This document shows, one piece after another, positions 1 to 6,908 of a stretch of 7,816 nt of DNA. The stretch comes from Pseudomonadota bacterium. Lineage in GTDB: Bacteria; Pseudomonadota; Gammaproteobacteria; Arenicellales; UBA868. The stretch is taken from NCBI GenBank assembly GCA_018661145.1, contig JABJIU010000244.1, positions 1 through 7,816 on the forward strand. The letters are read 5' to 3'. The position numbers and the translations under genes were made by a program. The notes under the pieces were generated by a model, which worked only from the letters and a program-made list of their open reading frames with translations, made no database searches and had not been told where the DNA came from. Each line of letters starts with the position of its first letter. The stretch's first letter is position 1.

Positions 1-21
1 CCCCGAAACAAGGAGAAATCA

Positions 22-492
22 ATGCCAACTTTTGTATATATGACCAAGTGCGATGGCTGTGGTCACTGCGTCGACATCTGTCCGTCTGACATCATGCATA
101 TCGACAAGACCTACCGGCGTGCAATGAATATCGAGCCCAATATGTGCTGGGAGTGCTATTCGTGCGTTAAGGCCTGCCCACAGAACGCAATCGACGCCCG
201 CGGCTACGCGGATTTCGCTCCGATGGGACACAGCGTCCGCGTCCTGCGCGAAGAAGAAAAAGGCACGATCTCATGGAAGATCAAGTTCAGAAACGGCGAG
301 GTCAAAGATTTTGTTTCGCCCATCACGACACAGCCCTGGGGGGAAAAGATTCCGAAACTCGCTGAACTTGCCGAGCCAACCCAGGAAGAAGTGGACTCAC
401 AGCTGCTTTGCCATGAACCGGATGCCCTCAATATCGAGCGTGGACTTCCCATTATGGACAAGAGCAAGTTCAAACAGGGAGTGTATTACTAA
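22..492 (+). CDS. aprB: Dissimilatory adenylylsulfate (APS) reductase, beta subunit
   Basis: Iron-sulfur subunit of APS reductase, which interconverts APS with sulfite plus AMP in the cytoplasm; in sulfur oxidisers it runs towards APS. The 156-residue product has two ferredoxin-like cysteine sets, C10-C13-C16-C20 (CDGCGHCVDIC) and C42-C45-C48-C52 (CWECYSCVKAC), enough for two [4Fe-4S] clusters. W43 lies in the second set, where the family has a Trp on the electron path to the FAD of AprA. The YADFAPMG stretch and the C-terminal tail also fit AprB. The first set is Cx2Cx2Cx3C, without the longer loop I remember from sulfate reducers. The start is firm: AGGAG at 11-15 lies six bases before the ATG. 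The stop TAA shares its last base with the aprA ATG, so the two are translationally coupled. The promoter and any upstream partner such as aprM or sat lie outside the window. Confidence 0.97.
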   Translation: MPTFVYMTKCDGCGHCVDICPSDIMHIDKTYRRAMNIEPNMCWECYSCVKACPQNAIDARGYADFAPMGHSVRVLREEEKGTISWKIKFRNGEVKDFVSPITTQPWGEKIPKLAELAEPTQEEVDSQLLCHEPDALNIERGLPIMDKSKFKQGVYY

Positions 493-2324
493 TGGGCTTC
501 AAGACCGTTTTTGAAGATTGCGACATTCTGGTCGTCGGCGGCGGCATGGGCGGCACGGGTGCCGCCTACGAAGCTCGGCACTGGGGCCGCGACATGAGGA
601 TTGTCGTCGCGGAAAAAGCCAACATCGATCGCAGTGGCGCAGTCGCGCAGGGTCTTTATGCAATCAACTGCTACATGGGCATGCAGTGGGATGAAAACCA
701 ACCCGAGGATCACGTGCGCTACGCACGCAACGACCTAATGGGCATGGTGCGCGAAGACCTCGCCTACGACATGGCCCGGCACGTTGATTCCACAGTGCAC
801 AAGTTCGAAGAATGGGGTTTGCCGCTCATGCGCGACCCCGAGAACGGCCGGTACCAGCGGGAAGGCAAATGGCAGATCATGATCCACGGCGAAAGTTATA
901 AGCCAATCGTCGCAGAGGCCGCCAAAAAATCGGCCGATAAGATTTACAACCGGATCATGGTCACGCACCTCCTGATGGACGAGAACAAGGACAACCGGGT
1001 TGGTGGCGCCATCGGGTTTAACGTGCGCACCGGTGACCTGCACATCTTCAAAGCCAAAGCGGTTATCGTGGGCGCAGGTGGTGCCTCCCATATATTCAAA
1101 CCGCGTTCTGTCGGCGAGGGTATGGGTCGAACCTGGTATGCCCCCTGGAGCAGCGCATCAGCGTATGCGCTTCCCATCCTCGCGGGCGCCAAAATGACGC
1201 AGATGGAAAACCGCATTGTGCTCTGCCGTTTTAAAGACGGATACGGGCCGGTCGGCGCATACTTCCTACACCTCAAGACCTATACCCAAAACGCCTACGG
1301 TGATGAGTACGAGTCCAAGTGGTACGAAAATACTAAGGAAATGGTGGGTGACTATATTGACCATCACCCAACGCCGACCTGCCTGCGCAACCATGCCTTT
1401 ATTGAAGAAACCAAAGCCGGCCGTGGCCCCATTCATATGGTCACCAAAGAGGCCTTCCAGGATCCGCATAAAGAAACGATAGGCTGGGAAAACTTCCTTG
1501 GGATGACAGTGGGTCAGGCCGTGGTCTGGGCATCCCAGGACATCGATCCCAAATATACCAACCCGGAACTTACTACCTCTGAGCCCTATGTCATGGGCTC
1601 CCATGCCACATGCTCCGGAGCCTGGGCCAGTGGACCAGAGGATCTATCTCCCGATGAGTATTACTGGGGTTACAACCGGATGATGACGATCGATGGACTC
1701 TTCGGCGCCGGCGACGCCCTGGGTGGCACGGCACACGCTTTCTCCTCAGGATCCTTTACCGAAGGGCGCCTTGCAGCGAAGGCGGCCGTCAAGTACATCC
1801 GCGATCATGCCAAAGATAAGATCGTTATCTCGGACAAGCAGATCGAGGATCTTCGCGAGGAGATCTACAGACCACTTGAAACCTATGAAGTTGGTCGTAA
1901 CGAGATCGTGGGTGGTACCGTCTCGCCGAGTTACATCCTGCCGATTCAGGGCCTGCAGCGCTTGGAGAAACTCATGGATGAATATGCCGGCGGTATCGGT
2001 GTTAATTATATGACCAACGAGCCCCTGTTACTGCGCGGCCTCGAGCTGCTCAAGACCCTGCATGAGGATTTCGAGTATCTTGGCGCGGAGGATCTGCACC
2101 AACTTATGCGCGCATGGGAACTTAAACATCGTGCGATAGCTTCGGAGTGTGTTGTACAGCATACACTCTTCCGAAAGGAAACCCGCTGGCCGGGCTACTA
2201 CTATCGCGGTGACTTCATGAAACTGGACGACGAGAACTGGCATGCTCTAACGCTCTCGCGTCGAGACCCTGAGTCCGGAGAGTGGACCATGGAAAAAGCG
2301 CCGGTTTATCACATCGTCGATTAA
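492..2324 (+). CDS. aprA: Dissimilatory adenylylsulfate (APS) reductase, alpha subunit
   Basis: Catalytic FAD subunit of APS reductase; it forms a sulfite adduct on the flavin and, in the oxidative direction, joins it to AMP. The 610 residues are slightly short to normal for the family. Visible features are the N-terminal dinucleotide fold DILVVGGGMGGTG (11-23), EKANIDRSGAVAQG (41-54) around the flavin, and the second FAD stretch FGAGDALGGTAHAFSSG (404-420). Candidate active-site positions by analogy to the archaeal enzyme are N59, W215, the arginines R241 and R246 in ENRIVLCRF, and H371 in GSHATCSG; these are placed by eye, not by alignment. The C-terminal helical region (about 445-610) ends in the acidic/aromatic tail usual for AprA. 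The ATG at 492 overlaps the aprB stop (TAATG), with AGGGAG about ten bases upstream. No qmo gene follows; an intrinsic terminator comes 15 bases after the stop. Confidence 0.98.
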   Translation: MGFKTVFEDCDILVVGGGMGGTGAAYEARHWGRDMRIVVAEKANIDRSGAVAQGLYAINCYMGMQWDENQPEDHVRYARNDLMGMVREDLAYDMARHVDSTVHKFEEWGLPLMRDPENGRYQREGKWQIMIHGESYKPIVAEAAKKSADKIYNRIMVTHLLMDENKDNRVGGAIGFNVRTGDLHIFKAKAVIVGAGGASHIFKPRSVGEGMGRTWYAPWSSASAYALPILAGAKMTQMENRIVLCRFKDGYGPVGAYFLHLKTYTQNAYGDEYESKWYENTKEMVGDYIDHHPTPTCLRNHAFIEETKAGRGPIHMVTKEAFQDPHKETIGWENFLGMTVGQAVVWASQDIDPKYTNPELTTSEPYVMGSHATCSGAWASGPEDLSPDEYYWGYNRMMTIDGLFGAGDALGGTAHAFSSGSFTEGRLAAKAAVKYIRDHAKDKIVISDKQIEDLREEIYRPLETYEVGRNEIVGGTVSPSYILPIQGLQRLEKLMDEYAGGIGVNYMTNEPLLLRGLELLKTLHEDFEYLGAEDLHQLMRAWELKHRAIASECVVQHTLFRKETRWPGYYYRGDFMKLDDENWHALTLSRRDPESGEWTMEKAPVYHIVD

Positions 2325-2338
2325 CCACTCGTGCTTCG

Positions 2339-2369
2339 AAAAGGCGGGCCTTTGTGCCCGCCTTTTTTT
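2339..2369 (+). terminator. Rho-independent terminator after aprBA
   Basis: A perfect GGCGGGC / GCCCGCC stem (2343-2349 with 2356-2362) has a six-base loop CTTTGT and is followed by seven T (2363-2369). Four A at 2339-2342 can pair with the first T residues, giving up to eleven base pairs. It is a strong terminator for the plus strand and separates aprBA from the downstream TPR gene. The A tract is too short for a convincing terminator in the other direction, and no gene needs one there. Confidence 0.93.
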
Positions 2370-2436
2370 CGCCCTGACCAAAGACTTGGTTGAAGCGCCA
2401 CTGGCTCAATCCACGGAAAAAGCATCCGGGATCACT

Positions 2437-2442
2437 TATATT
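2437..2442 (+). promoter_or_regulatory. Weak candidate -10 element for the TPR gene
   Basis: TATATT at 2437-2442 is the only good -10-like hexamer between the aprBA terminator and the TPR gene. It would place the start of transcription around 2449-2450, only a few bases before the ATG at 2453, so the mRNA could be leaderless or nearly so. No matching -35 hexamer is seen at 16-18 bases, and no Shine-Dalgarno sequence precedes the ATG. The rest of 2370-2452 shows nothing else recognisable. Confidence 0.25.
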
Positions 2443-2452
2443 AGTCGTCAGC

Positions 2453-4003
2453 ATGAACACTCAAACAGTTGAATCACCAACCGTCCTGCCCGACGAGGTT
2501 AGGGGCTACGCCAATGAACTCGCTGCGGCGCAAAAACGCCTTCAGGCGCCCGCTGCTGATCTTTCCATCCTGCTCAATCTCATCCTCAAGAAATCTATTA
2601 CTCGCGATCAGATCTGCGACCTCCTCGAAAAATCCTGGACCCATCTTCAGAATCTTCGAGCAGTTCTGGATAGCCTATGCCAAATACACACTGAAGCCAC
2701 GGCCTTTGCGAAAGTGCTAACAGAGGCAAGCAACGCGGCCCAAAGTGGTGAGTTATTTTCGCTACCCAAAGTCAGGGGGTTTCTGGAGGAAGCGGACAGT
2801 CTTTTCTCTGAGACGTCGGGTGACACAACACCCCGGGCCACGTTGGCCGAGGCGCACGCCCTGCTTTCGCACCTTGAGCGGGAATACGAGAGCGCTGCAG
2901 AGCACTACCAGACCGCTGCAACTGTATCTACCGGCGACGATCAGCTCCAATGGCGTTACCAAAGTCAAGGCGCCGGTGCCCTTTGTGACCATGGCCGGGA
3001 ATCTCTTGACGACGATGTACTTTTGGCCGCGATAGATCTATACGAAACCATCGCAACAGAGCTCACCGACGAAGTCAATGATCCAAAGAGATGGGCGAGA
3101 ACCCAGGCGGGACTTGGTAACGCGCTTGGTATTCTGGGTCAGCGCCAACAGGGGACGCATCAGTTAGAACAGTCGATCACGAGTTATCGCAGAGCCTTAA
3201 AAGCGCAAAGTCCAGAACATTCTCCCGCTGAATGGGCAACAACCCAGAACGGACTTGGTAACGCGCTTGGTATTCTGGCACACCGGCAAAAAGATGCAGA
3301 AATGCTCGAACAGTCCCTAAAGGCTTTCGAAAAGGCGCTTGAGGTGCGGACCCAGGAGCACCATGCCTGGGAGTGGGCAACAACGCAGAATAATCTCGGT
3401 TCGATACTGCAGGCAATCGGTCAGCAAAAAAAAGACCCACAACTGCTGAAACGTGCCGTCGACGCCTATAAGCAGGTTCTACTGGTGTGGACCCGTGACC
3501 AGGCCCCGCTGCACTGGGCAACGACTTTCAATAACCTGGGGACAGCACTGCGGCTCCTAGGTGAGAAACGAAAAGGCCCCAGAACCCTGGAACAGTCAGT
3601 CGCTGCCTACCGAAACGCCCTGGCAGAACGCACCCGTGACCGGGTACCACAGCAATGGGCCATGACGCAGAACAATCTTGGGACCGCGCTGCAAAAACTG
3701 GGGGAACGAAGCGAAAGCGTGCAGCCTTTCCAAGACGCGATTTCAGCCTACCAGAGCGCCCTCAAAGAGTGGACACAAGAACGTTCTCCAATGACTTGGG
3801 CCATGACAGCGGCCAATCTTGCTTTCGCACAGAAAAGCCTTGCAGAACGCCTGGGTGATGCCGGAACGGCGGGGCTGGCGCTCAGTCAACTTGAAGCGGT
3901 CGCCAAGGTATTTCGTGAGGCAAGTCATGCCCAGTATTACGAGCATGCCACCGAACAAATTGCCAAGACCCGCGAACTGTTGCAAGCGCTGGAAGCGAAC
4001 TAG
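2453..4003 (+). CDS. TPR-type repeat protein with exact 47-residue units
   Basis: Predicted cytosolic alpha-helical repeat protein, 516 residues from the ATG at 2453. Residues 1-160 are helical and unassigned. From about 167 to 470 the chain is built of long TPR-like units, each beginning with a Trp and often reading WATTQNNLG, followed by a second helix like LEQSVAAYRNAL and a charged linker. The marker tryptophans are W167, W214, W261, W308, W355, W402 and W449, all exactly 47 residues apart. The W-x-x-TQ-NLG-x-AL pattern is one I recall from TPR arrays of signalling and scaffold proteins; such arrays bind partners and have no catalysis. No signal peptide, membrane segment or effector domain is seen. 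The frame is open upstream to a TTG at 2390, but the extra 21 residues run back almost to the terminator and look non-coding. The gene stands alone and converges on the PP2C gene, with overlapping stops. Partner unknown. Confidence 0.85.
   Translation: MNTQTVESPTVLPDEVRGYANELAAAQKRLQAPAADLSILLNLILKKSITRDQICDLLEKSWTHLQNLRAVLDSLCQIHTEATAFAKVLTEASNAAQSGELFSLPKVRGFLEEADSLFSETSGDTTPRATLAEAHALLSHLEREYESAAEHYQTAATVSTGDDQLQWRYQSQGAGALCDHGRESLDDDVLLAAIDLYETIATELTDEVNDPKRWARTQAGLGNALGILGQRQQGTHQLEQSITSYRRALKAQSPEHSPAEWATTQNGLGNALGILAHRQKDAEMLEQSLKAFEKALEVRTQEHHAWEWATTQNNLGSILQAIGQQKKDPQLLKRAVDAYKQVLLVWTRDQAPLHWATTFNNLGTALRLLGEKRKGPRTLEQSVAAYRNALAERTRDRVPQQWAMTQNNLGTALQKLGERSESVQPFQDAISAYQSALKEWTQERSPMTWAMTAANLAFAQKSLAERLGDAGTAGLALSQLEAVAKVFREASHAQYYEHATEQIAKTRELLQALEAN
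2951..3799 (+). repeat. Tandem array of 141-bp coding repeats
   Basis: Direct repeats inside the TPR gene encode 47-residue units. Successive TGG codons for the marker Trp fall at 2951, 3092, 3233, 3374, 3515, 3656 and 3797, a constant 141-base step, giving six full intervals plus a seventh, degenerate unit start. The units are diverged in DNA except for a 28-base stretch identical between 3110-3137 and 3251-3278. The first interval (2951-3091) is the least like the consensus. Confidence 0.9.
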
Positions 4004-4830
4004 TCCTCCGTCGTGGTATCGGCCTCGTTGTTTACGCTGGGCCGATATAGGATAAAAGTGACATCGTCGGGCTTTGACGGCAGACCCGTCACTGGGTGAT
4101 TCATTCGTTGAATCACGGTTTCGGCCAGTTGTTCCGCTGACTCATATAACTCACCCACCCTGATCAACTCGACAATCTCAGAAAGAAAGAGGTTGTCCCA
4201 CAGGCCATCGGTACCGAGCAGCACCGTATCCCGGGAGGCCAACTCGAGGGTGTCTTGCTTCTCGAGCCAAAGTGCCGGGTCACCCATCATGTTGTTCAGC
4301 AGATGACGCTGCGGGTGAAAAAGTGCCTCTTTTTCGTCCAACCCATTGGCTTCCTTGATGCCCACCGGCGAGTGGGCTTGCGTCTTAAGTTTGATCCGTC
4401 CGCGCTGACCCACAACCAATGTCGTTGAGTCTCCAGCATGGCAGTTGATCAGGGTGCTATCGGCTATCTCAGTGACGCTGACCGTGGTTGCAGAGTTCGG
4501 TAGCTGTGCCAGCAATGTCTGATTGGCCGACTGGATACGACTTTTGAGGGACGTCTCTTTGCTCAGGCTTGCCTCAGCAAGCAGGCTGATTACCAGCGTC
4601 GCTGCCTCGAGACCCCTGGGGAGCCCACCGACACCATCAGCAACCGCAAGACAGATCTTTTCATCAGCGTCCTCAAAAACGCCCAGCGCATCCTCGTTGG
4701 CGCCGAACTGCCCGGCATGGGAGCGGCTGAATACCACTGCCTGCCCTGAATTCAATACAACCGACTGAGGCTCAACCAGGTCCTGGCCACAAAGCATCAC
4801 CGGGACATTCAGCGCGACTGGATCAGTCAT
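4000..4830 (-). CDS. PP2C-family serine/threonine protein phosphatase
   Basis: Metal-dependent phosphatase that should remove phosphate from Ser/Thr residues in the cytoplasm. With the ATG at 4830 it has 276 residues, close to a bare bacterial PP2C domain. The motif set is complete: N45-E46-D47; ADGVGG at 64-69 with metal-ligand D65; AGDS at 132-135; HSPVG at 153-157; GTDGLWDNL at 206-214 with D208; and PDD at 254-256. It should therefore be active. No membrane segment or sensor domain is seen. I chose this start because AGGA, overlapping the kinase TAG, lies eight bases before the ATG. An in-frame ATG at 4887 would overlap the kinase gene by 47 bases and add residues unlike the family. It follows the kinase by ten bases, so the two are probably co-translated and the phosphatase likely opposes the kinase. 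Its stop overlaps that of the convergent TPR gene. Confidence 0.92.
   Translation of the reverse strand: MTDPVALNVPVMLCGQDLVEPQSVVLNSGQAVVFSRSHAGQFGANEDALGVFEDADEKICLAVADGVGGLPRGLEAATLVISLLAEASLSKETSLKSRIQSANQTLLAQLPNSATTVSVTEIADSTLINCHAGDSTTLVVGQRGRIKLKTQAHSPVGIKEANGLDEKEALFHPQRHLLNNMMGDPALWLEKQDTLELASRDTVLLGTDGLWDNLFLSEIVELIRVGELYESAEQLAETVIQRMNHPVTGLPSKPDDVTFILYRPSVNNEADTTTED
4017..4047. repeat. 8-bp inverted repeat at the convergent gene junction
   Basis: TATCGGCC (4017-4024) and GGCCGATA (4040-4047) form a perfect eight-base-pair stem with a 15-base loop. It begins 14 bases beyond the TPR stop and lies within the last codons of the PP2C gene. No T run follows on either strand, so it is not a standard terminator, although it is the only hairpin seen at this junction. 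Confidence 0.5.
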
Positions 4831-4840
4831 GGTAGGTATC

Positions 4841-5572
4841 CTACTGCCACTCCATCGTTTCAAGATGCTGGCACAACTGACCCGCACTTCGAAACTCTCG
4901 TGCGATCAAAGAGCGCTTCAGGCCTTTGCAGATGTCCTTGACCTCCTGTGGTTGACGGCTGTACCAGTGCGGCCCACCTAGTGCATCGTAAAAGATCCGG
5001 ATCAGGTCAAACACATCGTGCTGGATGTTCTCAGCGTTTGGGGCCCCCCAACTAAACATGTCGAGCAACTTAAGATCAAACCCTAAGCCATGGCGCAACA
5101 CGATCACGTTATCCGTGTGCAGATCGCCGTGGTATTCGCCCACGTTGTGAATCGCCTCGATCCCGAGTGCGAGCGCGTGCAGCAGGTGCACACCCTGAAA
5201 TGGATTAACCCGCCGGCCCGACTGGCGTTTTAGAAAATCGGAGAGCAATTCGCCCTCTACAAATTCCGAGACCAGAAACGAAACAGGCATTCCATTGAAA
5301 TCAAAGGTGTCCCGTGTGTGGTACTGAATGACCACCGGACAATGGCGCAGTTTGTGAAGCTTCCGCGCATAAAAACGAAGCGCCCGGTTACCGGGATTTC
5401 GCCGAGGGAAAAAGATTTTTACGGTGCGATCAATTCTTGTGCCAATCTCGCGCACCAGATAGACCTCGCCCTCCCATCCGGACCCGAGTCGCGAAACCAC
5501 TTCGTATTTCCCGGCAAGATGGCTGCCCGGAACAAGTCCAAAGGTGATAACACGTGGTGGCTTTGCTTTCAA
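4841..5572 (-). CDS. Small divergent protein kinase
   Basis: Protein-kinase-like fold in 243 residues, with little outside the kinase core. Visible parts in order: the glycine loop LGSGWEGEV (29-37), the ATP-binding lysine in VKIFF (K52), a hinge-like stretch LVSEFVEGELL (100-110), the catalytic loop HGDLHTDN (148-155, catalytic D150 and N155), and the metal-binding aspartate in LLDMFSWG (D171). After it comes a very short segment and then DVFDL (186-190), like subdomain IX. Oddities: DMF replaces DFG, no APE motif is seen, and the alpha-C glutamate appears replaced by Y68. The HGDLHxDN loop resembles divergent kinases and small-molecule phosphotransferases as much as Hanks-type kinases, so the substrate could be non-protein; the adjacent PP2C favours a protein substrate. 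The start is TTG at 5572, with a weak GAG nine bases upstream, and no ATG lies near the N-terminus. It is 19 bases after the acetyltransferase gene. Confidence 0.85.
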   Translation of the reverse strand: MKAKPPRVITFGLVPGSHLAGKYEVVSRLGSGWEGEVYLVREIGTRIDRTVKIFFPRRNPGNRALRFYARKLHKLRHCPVVIQYHTRDTFDFNGMPVSFLVSEFVEGELLSDFLKRQSGRRVNPFQGVHLLHALALGIEAIHNVGEYHGDLHTDNVIVLRHGLGFDLKLLDMFSWGAPNAENIQHDVFDLIRIFYDALGGPHWYSRQPQEVKDICKGLKRSLIAREFRSAGQLCQHLETMEWQ

Positions 5573-5591
5573 AAAGGAAGTCTCAAAACGA

Positions 5592-6020
5592 CTAACCCAA
5601 TACTCGTTTCATCATCTTGTGATCGATACCGGCATCTAGAAAGACATCGCCATAAGTTTGAAAGCCTGCTCCCTCGTAGAAGGGAATGGCCGAAACCTGG
5701 GCACCAAGACTGACCTGCGGCAGATTCATCCGCAGCGCCTCTTCCACCAGTGCATCCAGCAAAGCCCGACCGATCCCTTGGCATCGTAACGGCTGACATA
5801 CGGCCATCCGCCCAATTTTTCCTGATTCAAGCATCCGTCCGGTCCCAACAATCTCACCGTCATCTGCAAACGCAGCGGCGTGGCGGGCGCCAGTATCTTC
5901 ACCATCGAGTTCCAGCTCGAGAGGGACGCCCTGCTCTTCAACAAACACCATATGGCGAAGTGATGAAAGCGCCTCGCTGCAATGTGACCAGTCCACGATG
6001 CGGACCTCAAAACCTATCAA
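5592..6020 (-). CDS. GNAT-family N-acetyltransferase
   Basis: Predicted acetyl-CoA-dependent acetyltransferase of 142 residues, the size of a single GNAT domain. The acetyl-CoA pyrophosphate loop is RCQGIGRA (79-86), preceded by the beta-4 strand GKIGRMAV (67-74). FYEGAGF (114-120) is the usual end of the fold. The N-terminal part FVEEQGVPLELELDGED (26-42) and the late His in AGIDHKMM (130-137) resemble the ElaA/YjcF-like group, whose substrates are mostly unknown, so no substrate is proposed. The start is TTG at 6020; AGGGAG about nine bases upstream supports it and no ATG fits. It begins 23 bases after tatC and ends 19 bases before the kinase gene, inside the presumed tat-led operon. Nothing in the sequence shows a functional link to Tat or to the kinase. 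Confidence 0.9.
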   Translation of the reverse strand: MIGFEVRIVDWSHCSEALSSLRHMVFVEEQGVPLELELDGEDTGARHAAAFADDGEIVGTGRMLESGKIGRMAVCQPLRCQGIGRALLDALVEEALRMNLPQVSLGAQVSAIPFYEGAGFQTYGDVFLDAGIDHKMMKRVLG

Positions 6021-6043
6021 GGGCTTTCACTCCCTGAGTAATT

Positions 6044-6895
6044 TCAACTCCGGGGCGTGTCGTCGTCAGTCCCCAGTTCCTCAAACTCGGCGATACCTTC
6101 ATCCAACTCACGCTCGAGAACGGTATCTCCGTCATCCGACTCCACTTCAGCATCTTTAGACCGCGGCTTGATGGATCGGGAGAAATATAGACCCGCCTCA
6201 AACAACAGCCAGACGGGAACAGCCAGCATAGTCTGCGAGAGGATGTCCGGCGGGGTCATCACCATGCCGACAACAAATGCGCCAACGATGATGTAAGGCC
6301 GCTTGGTCGCCAAAGATCCGGGGGTCGCCATACCCATCCGCACCATCAGCACAGTTGCGACCGGCACCTCAAAAGCGAGTCCAAAAGCAAAAAAGAGTTT
6401 CAGCACAAAACTGAGGTACGCGTTGATATCTGTCATTACCAAAACACCCTCGGGGGCCGTGCTGGTAAAAAACGCGAAGATCAACGGGAACACCGCAAAG
6501 TAGGCAAAAAGTATGCCCAGATAAAACAGCAGGCTGCTCGAAACCAATAGTGGGACCGTGAGGCGTTTTTCATGCTCGTACAGGCCCGGGGCAACAAAGG
6601 CCCATAGCTGATACAGCAGGTAGGGCATCGCGATGGCTGTCGCAAAAGCAAAAGCAAACTTGAACGGCACGAAAAACGGGCCGTGCGGCTCGGTTGAGAT
6701 CATCGAGTTGCCTTCCGGCAGGGAAGCCATCAACGGCTGTGCCAGATACTCGTACAGCGTGTTCGCGAAAGGAGCCGCCATGATAAAGAGCACCAGTACG
6801 GCACCGCCGGCGCGCATCAGCCGGTCGCGCAACTCGAGCAGGTGCGACATGAAGGTCGTACCCTGCATTTGTGAGGGGTTAGGGGATGGAGTCAC
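6044..6895 (-). CDS. tatC: Sec-independent protein translocase subunit TatC
   Basis: Multispanning inner-membrane core of the twin-arginine translocase, which binds the RR signal peptide of folded substrates. The 283 residues contain six predicted membrane segments. Family marks are SHLLELRDR (17-25) with E21, VAPGLYEHEKR (101-111) with E109, the intramembrane Glu in AFEVPVA (E176), and TPPDILSQT (214-222) with D217. The start is GTG at 6895, thirteen bases after the tatB stop, with only a weak AAAGA ahead of it. ATG codons at residues 10 and 16 are alternatives but lack a better ribosome site. Compared with the E. coli protein there is an added C-terminal tail (about 247-283), with 16 Asp/Glu in 37 residues, predicted to face the cytoplasm. 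Confidence 0.97.
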   Translation of the reverse strand: MTPSPNPSQMQGTTFMSHLLELRDRLMRAGGAVLVLFIMAAPFANTLYEYLAQPLMASLPEGNSMISTEPHGPFFVPFKFAFAFATAIAMPYLLYQLWAFVAPGLYEHEKRLTVPLLVSSSLLFYLGILFAYFAVFPLIFAFFTSTAPEGVLVMTDINAYLSFVLKLFFAFGLAFEVPVATVLMVRMGMATPGSLATKRPYIIVGAFVVGMVMTPPDILSQTMLAVPVWLLFEAGLYFSRSIKPRSKDAEVESDDGDTVLERELDEGIAEFEELGTDDDTPRS

Positions 6896-6908
6896 TGATC
6901 TTTACTGG

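Noticed and set aside
735..1604. Antisense open frames opposite aprA (735-1091, 944-1276 and 1266-1604)
   Set aside because: They show no recognisable protein features and lie fully inside a conserved gene; they are shadows of the aprA codon bias.
2390..2452. Upstream TTG start that would extend the TPR protein by 21 residues
   Set aside because: It begins 20 bases after the terminator, has no ribosome site, and the added residues do not look like part of the protein; the ATG at 2453 is preferred.
3177..3521. Minus-strand open frame inside the TPR array
   Set aside because: It is the complement of the repeat units; its apparent regularity comes from the sense-strand repeats.
4831..4887. Upstream ATG start for the PP2C phosphatase
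   Set aside because: It would overlap the kinase gene by 47 bases, while the ATG at 4830 has a well-placed AGGA and gives a normal PP2C length.
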